NCBI GenBank assembly: GCA_041648495.1
Contig: JBAZOW010000148.1
Span: forward strand, 1 to 8,890
Reading direction: 5' to 3'
Length of the DNA: 8,890 bases
From: Patulibacter sp041648495
GTDB lineage: Bacteria; Actinomycetota; Thermoleophilia; Solirubrobacterales; Solirubrobacteraceae
Of this stretch, positions 1 through 4,299 are shown in pieces (the first letter of the stretch is position 1; each line of letters begins with the position of its first letter). The notes beneath the pieces are model-generated. The model was not told the origin of the DNA. It worked only from the letters and a program-made list of their open reading frames with translations, and made no database searches. A program made the translations under genes and the position numbers.

Positions 1-1
1 T

Positions 2-1072
2 CCGCCCACCGGTGGCGCCTACGTGCGGGACCTGTCCGACGGTTCGGTGTCCTACGACGAGCCCGAAGCCGATCGCGGCAGCCTGCCCGTGCGGTACCGG
101 GTCACCACCGACTGGACGCGGCCCGAGAGGACCTACCGGGTCGAGCGCGCGGGGAGCGGGGTCAACCAGCAGATCTTCCGCACGGACCTCGCGACCGACG
201 ACCGCACGTGCGTGTCCTGCCCGACCGACGGGAGCCCCCCGACCGCGAACTCCACCGTCGGAGGGAACGCGATCGGGATCAGCGGCGGGACCGGGACCAC
301 GGCGGAGAACCACGTGACCCCGGAGGGTGACGTCGTGTTCCAGACGGCGCAGAGCCTGGTGCCGGAGGACACGAACGGCGTGAACGACATCTACCTGTGG
401 CAGGACGGTCGGCACCACCTGCTGACCACCGGTACGACGGCGGGCGACTCGCAGCTCGGCGGGGTGTCCCTCGACGGATCGACGATCACGGTCGCGACGG
501 TCAGCTCGCTCGTCCCCGAGGACCAGGACGGAGGCGCCCGCGACATCTACGCGATCGTCCGTGACGGCGGGTTCCTGCGGTCGGGGACAGCGGCGGAGTG
601 CGAGTACGGCTGCCAGGGACCGGCGATCCTGCCCCCGGCGGTGATCCCGCCGCTGAGCATCGCGTTCCCGACCACCGGCAACATCGAGGACCCGAGCGAG
701 GAGCGGGAGCCGATCGGCCTCGGTGGCTCGCGGAGCGTCCGCGGCAGCGTGATCAAGGTGCGGGTGCGGGTCCCGGAGGGCGGTCGGATCACGGCTTCGG
801 GGTCGGGCCTGCGTCCGGTGACGCGGACGGTTCAGGGGGCGACGACGGCGACGCTGAACGTGCGTCTGTCGGCCCGCTCGCAGCGGCTGCTGCGCCAGCG
901 GTCGTCGTTGCGGTTGCGGGCGACGGTGCGGTTCGCGCCGGAATCGGGTCGGGGGCAGTCGACGCGGGTGGCGTTGACGTTCCGGCGTCCGACGGCGGCG
1001 AAGGTGAAGAAGGCGAAGAAGGCGTCGACCACGACGAGAGCATCGGCTGCGGCCGTGAAGGGAGCACGCTGA
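2..1072 (+). CDS. A1: secreted beta-propeller-like protein, 5'-truncated by the window edge
   Basis: The reading frame is open from base 2 to a TGA at 1070-1072, giving 356 residues. The true start lies to the left; the GTG at 23 is only an internal Val codon. It aligns with the C-terminal half of A2 (4299-6473): a CVSC motif at residues 70-73, two propeller-type units with 'LVPEDTNGVNDIYLW' and 'LVPEDQDGGARDIYAI', a C-x3-CQ motif (C200, C204), a Pro-rich linker, then a beta-rich domain at about 240-325 ('VRVRVPEGGRITASGSGL', 'LRATVRFAPESGRGQSTR'). Such units resemble WD40-like/PD40 blades, where D-x-N/D-G-x-x-D-x-Y marks a loop between strands. The protein ends in a Lys/Ala-rich tail of about 30 residues that A2 lacks. 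It probably acts outside the membrane, by analogy with A2's signal peptide. Its stop overlaps the B1 start, so it is the upstream member of an A-B operon. Function is unknown; I see no catalytic motif. Confidence 0.9.
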   Translation, partial: PPTGGAYVRDLSDGSVSYDEPEADRGSLPVRYRVTTDWTRPERTYRVERAGSGVNQQIFRTDLATDDRTCVSCPTDGSPPTANSTVGGNAIGISGGTGTTAENHVTPEGDVVFQTAQSLVPEDTNGVNDIYLWQDGRHHLLTTGTTAGDSQLGGVSLDGSTITVATVSSLVPEDQDGGARDIYAIVRDGGFLRSGTAAECEYGCQGPAILPPAVIPPLSIAFPTTGNIEDPSEEREPIGLGGSRSVRGSVIKVRVRVPEGGRITASGSGLRPVTRTVQGATTATLNVRLSARSQRLLRQRSSLRLRATVRFAPESGRGQSTRVALTFRRPTAAKVKKAKKASTTTRASAAAVKGAR

Positions 1073-1074
1073 TG
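1058..1074 (+). promoter_or_regulatory. Shine-Dalgarno and TGATG stop/start overlap of A1 and B1
   Basis: AAGGGAG at 1058-1064 is a strong Shine-Dalgarno sequence seven bases upstream of the ATG at 1072-1074. The A1 stop TGA (1070-1072) shares its final A with that ATG. This fixes the B1 start: the frame is open much further upstream (to 598), but that stretch lies inside A1 and would place the signal peptide internally. The arrangement predicts translational coupling of A1 and B1. Confidence 0.85.
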
Positions 1075-4026
1075 CGGGTCAAGAACAACGTTCGTCGTGC
1101 GTCGCGGGTTGCCCTGGTGGCGTCCGCGGCGGCGCTCGCCGTCGGCGCGGTGGCCGGGTCGGCGCAGGCGGCGACCGAGTACGACTTCGAGTCGCTCGCG
1201 GTCGACGCCGTGAAGCTCAACGGCTCCACGGAGACGCCGTTCACGCAGGCCAGCGGTCATCCCGACCTGCTGCGGGTCGCCTTCCGGTTCACCGCGCGCG
1301 GCACCACGGCGCCTGACGTGGCGGCGATCGAGGAGATGCGCGATCTCGAGATCGAGTTGCCGGACGGGGTGCAGGGCAACCCGATGGCGACGCCGCGCTG
1401 CTCGCTCGCGAGCGCGGCCCAGGTGGGCCTGAACCACTGTCCCGCGGCGTCCGTGATCGGGTACAACGTCCTGCACTACACGCAGGGCCCGACCGCGGCC
1501 GTCACCACGACGCCGGCCAAGGTCTACAACATCGATCCCCCGGCAGGCGTGACGTCGCGGTTCGCCTTCGCGGTCGCGACCGTCACGGTCTTCATCGACG
1601 CGACGGTCAACGACGACGGGCGCTACACGATCACGTCGAAGATCCGCAACGCGTCGGCGGCCCTTGCCATCCGCGGCTCGGAGATGGTCCTGTTCGGTGT
1701 CCCGGCGAAGTACAACGGGGCCGGTTCGATGCCGGCCGGAGTCGGGGGAGCGGGGAGCGGCGTACCGACCCCGCTGCTGACGATGGGCAGCGACTGCGCC
1801 GCGCCGCAGCGGGTGAACGCGACCGCGCGCTCGTGGCAGCAGCCGGACCGCTGGATCTCGACGTCGTACGACATGCCGGCGCTCTCGGGATGCGACAGCG
1901 TGCCCTTCGCGGCGAGCCTGAGCATGACGCCGGAGACGACCCTGCCGGCGTCGCCGAGCGGGTTCACGACGGAGCTCCGGATCCCGCAGGAGTCGGCGGC
2001 GGATCAGCTGGCGCCCGCGAACCTGAAGAAGGTCGAGGTCGTGCTCCCCGAGGGCGTGGCGGTCAACCCGAGCTCGGCGCAGGGCCTGGTCGGTTGTACG
2101 GACGCCCAGGCACGGACGCGGGAGCTCGGTGATCCGAGCTGCCCGGACGCGGCGAAGGTCGGGACGGTGAAGATCGACACCCCGGTGCTTCCCGGGCCGC
2201 TCACCGGCTACGTCTACGTGGGTGAGCCGAAGTCGCAGATCGCGGCCAACGGCGACATGTTCCGGATCTTCCTCGTGGCCAAGGGCTACGGGGTGACGGT
2301 CAAGCAGGAGGGGCGGCTCACGCCCGACCCGCTGACCGGGCAGATCCGGGCGGTCTTCGACGAGATCCCGCAGCAGCCGTTCGAGCGGATGACGATCGCC
2401 TTCAACGGCGGTCCGCGGGCGCCGCTGACCACCCCGACGCGGTGCGGCGAGCACACGACGGTCGCCACGCTGACGGCGACGACGGGCAGGACGCTGACGT
2501 CGGAGAGTCGGTTCTCGATCGCGTGTCGCGACGGCCTGTTCGGCTTCGCGCCGGCGTTCCACGCCGGGGTCGACAACATCCTGGCCGGAGCATCGTCGCC
2601 GCTGAACCTGTCGATCGCCCGCGCGGACGGGCAGCACGCGCTGACCGGGGTGAACCTCCGGCTGCCCAAGGGCCTGCTGGCCAACCTGCGGGGCAACCTC
2701 GGCCAGGTCGTAGGGACGGTCCGCGCCTACTCGGGCCTCGGCACCGAGCCGTTCGGCCTGCCGGGCAGCGTGACGCTCGAGGGTCCGTACGGCGACGCGC
2801 CGTTCAGCCTGCGGGTCGTGGTCCCGGCCAAGGCCGGTCCGTACGACCTGGGTGACGTGGTGGTCCGGCAGCGGATCTACATCGATCCGCACACCGCGCA
2901 GGTCTCGACGGTCAGCGATCCGCTGCCGACGATCCTGCAGGGCGTGCCGGTGCAGCTGCAGCGCCTGGACCTGTCGATCGACAAGGCCGGGTTCATGATC
3001 AACCCGACGTCGTGCGACGTGCAGGCGATCGACGCGGGACTGACGTCGGACGGCGGCCACGCGGTCAACGGCTCCTCGCGGTTCGCGGTGGGCGGCTGCC
3101 GGGCGCTGGCCCTGCAGCCGAAGCTGGCGCTGGCGTGGACCGACAAGAGCCAGATGAAGAAGGGCTCGCACCCGGGCGTCGAGGCGACGGTCGAGATGCC
3201 GAAGGGACACGCCAATCTGAAGGGCGTCAAGGTCACGCTGCCGTTGACCGCGGCGCTCGACCCGGACAACGCGAAGGCGCTGTGCGAAGCGGCTGCCGCG
3301 GCGGCACGGAGCTGCCCGGAGGCGTCGATCGTCGGCAACGCGACGGCGATCACCCCGGCGCTGGACGAGCCGGTGTCGGGGCCCGTCTACTTCGTCAAGG
3401 GCACCCGCGTGACCAAGGAGGGACGGATCGTTCCGACGTTGCCGAAGCTGTACCTGAAGCTCTCGGGTCAGGGCGTGCAGATCGACCTGCACGCCGATTC
3501 GTCGGTGACCGGGCCGGCGGGCAAGCAGAAGCTGGAGACGACGTTCACCGACGTGCCCGACGTGCCGATCGACAGCTTCCGACTGAAGATCGACAGCGGC
3601 CAGAACGGGATCCTGAAGGCGACCAACGACGTCTGCGGGGCCGATAAGGCGACCTCTGCCGTGTTCACCGGCCAGAACGGTCGCGTGACGCGGAGCTCGC
3701 TGCGGTTCACCGCTCCGGAGTGCGCGCCGCAGGTCGTCTCGACGTCCGGCAGCGCGACGAAGGTGGCGGTCCGGCTGGGCGGGATCGGCACCGGTCGGCT
3801 GACGCTGTCCGGGAGTCGCGTGGTCAACCGGACGCGAGCGATCCAGAACGCCGACGCGGCGACGATCGACGCGCGGCCGCGGCTGACCGCGGGGCAGAAG
3901 GCGCTGCTCAAGCAGGGCCGGACGGTTCGCGTCGCGGTGAAGGTCACGTTCAAGCCCACCAAGGGCAAGGCCGTGAGCTGGAACCGCAGCGTCGCGATCC
4001 AGGGCGTCAAGCGGAGCGCGCGCTAG
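1072..4026 (+). CDS. B1: exported four-unit beta-rich protein with Cys pairs
   Basis: This is a complete 984-residue protein (ATG 1072, TAG 4024-4026). Residues 1-33 form a Sec-type signal peptide: basic start with several Arg/Lys, an Ala/Val core, and AQA before the likely cut. The mature part divides into about four related units. Units 1, 2 and 4 share C-x(9-14)-C-P followed by [ADE]-A-[SA] and G (C110/C123, C342/C357, C738/C748), preceded by a 'LP.G' strand and followed by 'TPVLPGPLTGYVYVGEP' or 'PVSGPVYFVKG'. Unit 3 (about 526-700) keeps the strands ('LEGPYGDAPFSLRVVVP', 'SDPLPTILQGVP', 'NPTSC' ending at C648) but has no Cys pair. A C-terminal domain (about 886-984) resembles the ends of A1 and A2. 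I recall similar long uncharacterised secreted proteins as common in Thermoleophilia; none has a function I can name. The paired Cys suggest disulfides outside the cell. It is coupled to A1 and followed by a terminator-like hairpin. B2 is its paralogue. Confidence 0.93.
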   Translation: MRVKNNVRRASRVALVASAAALAVGAVAGSAQAATEYDFESLAVDAVKLNGSTETPFTQASGHPDLLRVAFRFTARGTTAPDVAAIEEMRDLEIELPDGVQGNPMATPRCSLASAAQVGLNHCPAASVIGYNVLHYTQGPTAAVTTTPAKVYNIDPPAGVTSRFAFAVATVTVFIDATVNDDGRYTITSKIRNASAALAIRGSEMVLFGVPAKYNGAGSMPAGVGGAGSGVPTPLLTMGSDCAAPQRVNATARSWQQPDRWISTSYDMPALSGCDSVPFAASLSMTPETTLPASPSGFTTELRIPQESAADQLAPANLKKVEVVLPEGVAVNPSSAQGLVGCTDAQARTRELGDPSCPDAAKVGTVKIDTPVLPGPLTGYVYVGEPKSQIAANGDMFRIFLVAKGYGVTVKQEGRLTPDPLTGQIRAVFDEIPQQPFERMTIAFNGGPRAPLTTPTRCGEHTTVATLTATTGRTLTSESRFSIACRDGLFGFAPAFHAGVDNILAGASSPLNLSIARADGQHALTGVNLRLPKGLLANLRGNLGQVVGTVRAYSGLGTEPFGLPGSVTLEGPYGDAPFSLRVVVPAKAGPYDLGDVVVRQRIYIDPHTAQVSTVSDPLPTILQGVPVQLQRLDLSIDKAGFMINPTSCDVQAIDAGLTSDGGHAVNGSSRFAVGGCRALALQPKLALAWTDKSQMKKGSHPGVEATVEMPKGHANLKGVKVTLPLTAALDPDNAKALCEAAAAAARSCPEASIVGNATAITPALDEPVSGPVYFVKGTRVTKEGRIVPTLPKLYLKLSGQGVQIDLHADSSVTGPAGKQKLETTFTDVPDVPIDSFRLKIDSGQNGILKATNDVCGADKATSAVFTGQNGRVTRSSLRFTAPECAPQVVSTSGSATKVAVRLGGIGTGRLTLSGSRVVNRTRAIQNADAATIDARPRLTAGQKALLKQGRTVRVAVKVTFKPTKGKAVSWNRSVAIQGVKRSAR
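3382..3425 (+). repeat. 44-base segment identical in B1 and B2 (copy 1)
   Basis: Bases 3382-3425 match 8798-8841 without a mismatch and lie in the same codon register in both genes. They encode the 'VYFVKGTRVTKEGR' strand region of unit 4. The sequence around them (about 3240-3480 against 8660-8890) is also very similar, far more than the 5' ends of the two genes. Confidence 0.9.
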
Positions 4027-4035
4027 CGATCGGTA

Positions 4036-4085
4036 TCGCCGGCTGGGCCGCCCTCCGTGAAGACGGACGGCGACCTAGCCGGCGG
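4036..4085 (+). terminator. Long GC-rich hairpin after B1, probable terminator
   Basis: CGCCGGCT (4037-4044) is the exact reverse complement of AGCCGGCG (4077-4084). Pairing continues inward: G4045 with T4076 (wobble), G4046 and G4047 with C4075 and C4074, a C/A mismatch, CGCC (4049-4052) with GGCG (4069-4072), a C/C mismatch, then TCCGT (4054-4058) with ACGGA (4063-4067), closing a GAAG loop. That is about 20 pairs with two mismatches, beginning about ten bases after the B1 stop. There is no T-run after it, so it is not a textbook intrinsic terminator, though such hairpins without a U-tract are often proposed as terminators in high-GC Actinobacteria. It could also protect the B1 mRNA 3' end from exonucleases. 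Confidence 0.7.
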
Positions 4086-4152
4086 GCCGCCCGCGATCTA
4101 CGGCAGCGGGAGGGCTCCTCAGCGCGACGTTCATCTGCGAAACATTCCAATG

Positions 4153-4179
4153 AGGAGTATCGGTGGAGTACCTACTCCT
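4153..4179 (+). promoter_or_regulatory. Hairpin / operator-like palindrome upstream of A2
   Basis: AGGAGTA (4153-4159) and TACTCCT (4173-4179) are perfect 7-base inverted repeats. Three inner pairs (GGT 4162-4164 with ACC 4170-4172) close a five-base loop, with a two-base bulge at 4160-4161. GGAGTA also recurs as a direct repeat at 4154-4159 and 4165-4170, eleven bases apart, and the second copy forms a compact palindrome with TACTCC (4173-4178) around a CC centre. It could be a DNA operator or an RNA stem in the A2 leader; the stem would hide the only good Shine-Dalgarno sequence (AGGAG 4153-4157) in this region. I see no convincing -35/-10 pair, although 4128-4162 is the most AT-rich patch of the intergenic region and the likeliest promoter location. 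Confidence 0.4.
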
Positions 4180-4237
4180 GGTTGGATCGTGCTCCGGTGC
4201 ACATCCGTGCGCCTGTTGCGTGTCCAGATGCGTGTGA
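4163..4237 (+). CDS. Possible 24-residue Cys-rich leader peptide
   Basis: A GTG at 4163 lies five bases after AGGAG (4153-4157) and opens a 24-codon frame ending at TGA 4235-4237. The peptide has five Cys (positions 10, 16, 18, 19, 23), including a C-A-C-C cluster. The GTGA at 4234-4237 gives a four-base overlap with an in-frame GTG of the next short ORF. Both the Shine-Dalgarno and the start codon lie inside the 4153-4179 hairpin. Poly-Cys upstream ORFs are known in mycobacteria as cysteine-responsive attenuators, which makes a regulatory leader conceivable here. The frame is short and could be chance, and it uses a CTA codon uncommon in the neighbouring genes. Confidence 0.25.
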   Translation: MEYLLLVGSCSGAHPCACCVSRCV

Positions 4238-4254
4238 CGAAGAAGAGAGAGCTG

Positions 4255-4299
4255 ATGTCGCAGACCAGAACGGCCCCGATCGAGCGGGTGACCCGCTGA
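4255..4299 (+). CDS. Short leader ORF overlapping the A2 start
   Basis: ATG 4255 opens a 14-codon frame ('MSQTRTAPIERVTR') whose TGA (4297-4299) shares its last base with the A2 ATG. A purine-rich run, AGAGAGAG at 4244-4251, lies three bases upstream and could serve as a weak ribosome binding site. In-frame alternatives begin at GTG 4234, ATG 4228 or further upstream, none with a better Shine-Dalgarno. The stop/start geometry is the same as at A1/B1 and A2/B2, where the upstream partner is a real gene, so this may be a coupling leader or the remnant of an upstream gene's end. The peptide resembles nothing I know. Confidence 0.35.
   Translation: MSQTRTAPIERVTR
4283..4297 (+). promoter_or_regulatory. 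Perfect palindrome at the A2 translation start
   Basis: AGCGGGT and ACCCGCT are perfect inverted 7-base arms around a single G, ending two bases before the A2 ATG at 4299. As RNA it would fold as a five-base-pair stem (AGCGG/CCGCT) with loop GTGAC, over the position where a Shine-Dalgarno would be expected. A2 has no other strong ribosome binding site. Translation of the short ORF ending at 4299 would open this stem. As DNA it could equally be an operator. Confidence 0.4.

Noticed and set aside
598..1071. Upstream extension of the B1 frame to 598
   Set aside because: It lies wholly inside A1, gives a low-complexity Gly/Asp/Ala peptide, and would bury the signal peptide. ATG 1072 has a strong Shine-Dalgarno.
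1555..1620. Hydrophobic stretch in unit 1 of B1 ('RFAFAVATVTVFIDATV') as a membrane segment
   Set aside because: It contains charged residues at regular intervals and has a beta-strand pattern. The B2 equivalent contains Arg, Asp and Lys as well.
832..3492. Very long antisense open frame opposite B1 (also at 6314-8587 and 4131-5489 on the minus strand)
   Set aside because: In high-GC DNA the frame antisense to a gene is often open. These translations are Arg/His-rich with no domain logic, while the + strand frames have signal peptides, repeats and paralogues.
3720..4298. Upstream extension of the A2 frame through the end of B1 and the intergenic region
   Set aside because: It overlaps the end of B1 and the hairpin region, and a clear signal peptide begins at 4299.
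4057..4299. 80-codon open frame covering most of the intergenic region
   Set aside because: Its first ATG lies inside the terminator-like stem and has no ribosome binding site. Only its last codons (from 4255, possibly 4228 or 4234) make a plausible leader.
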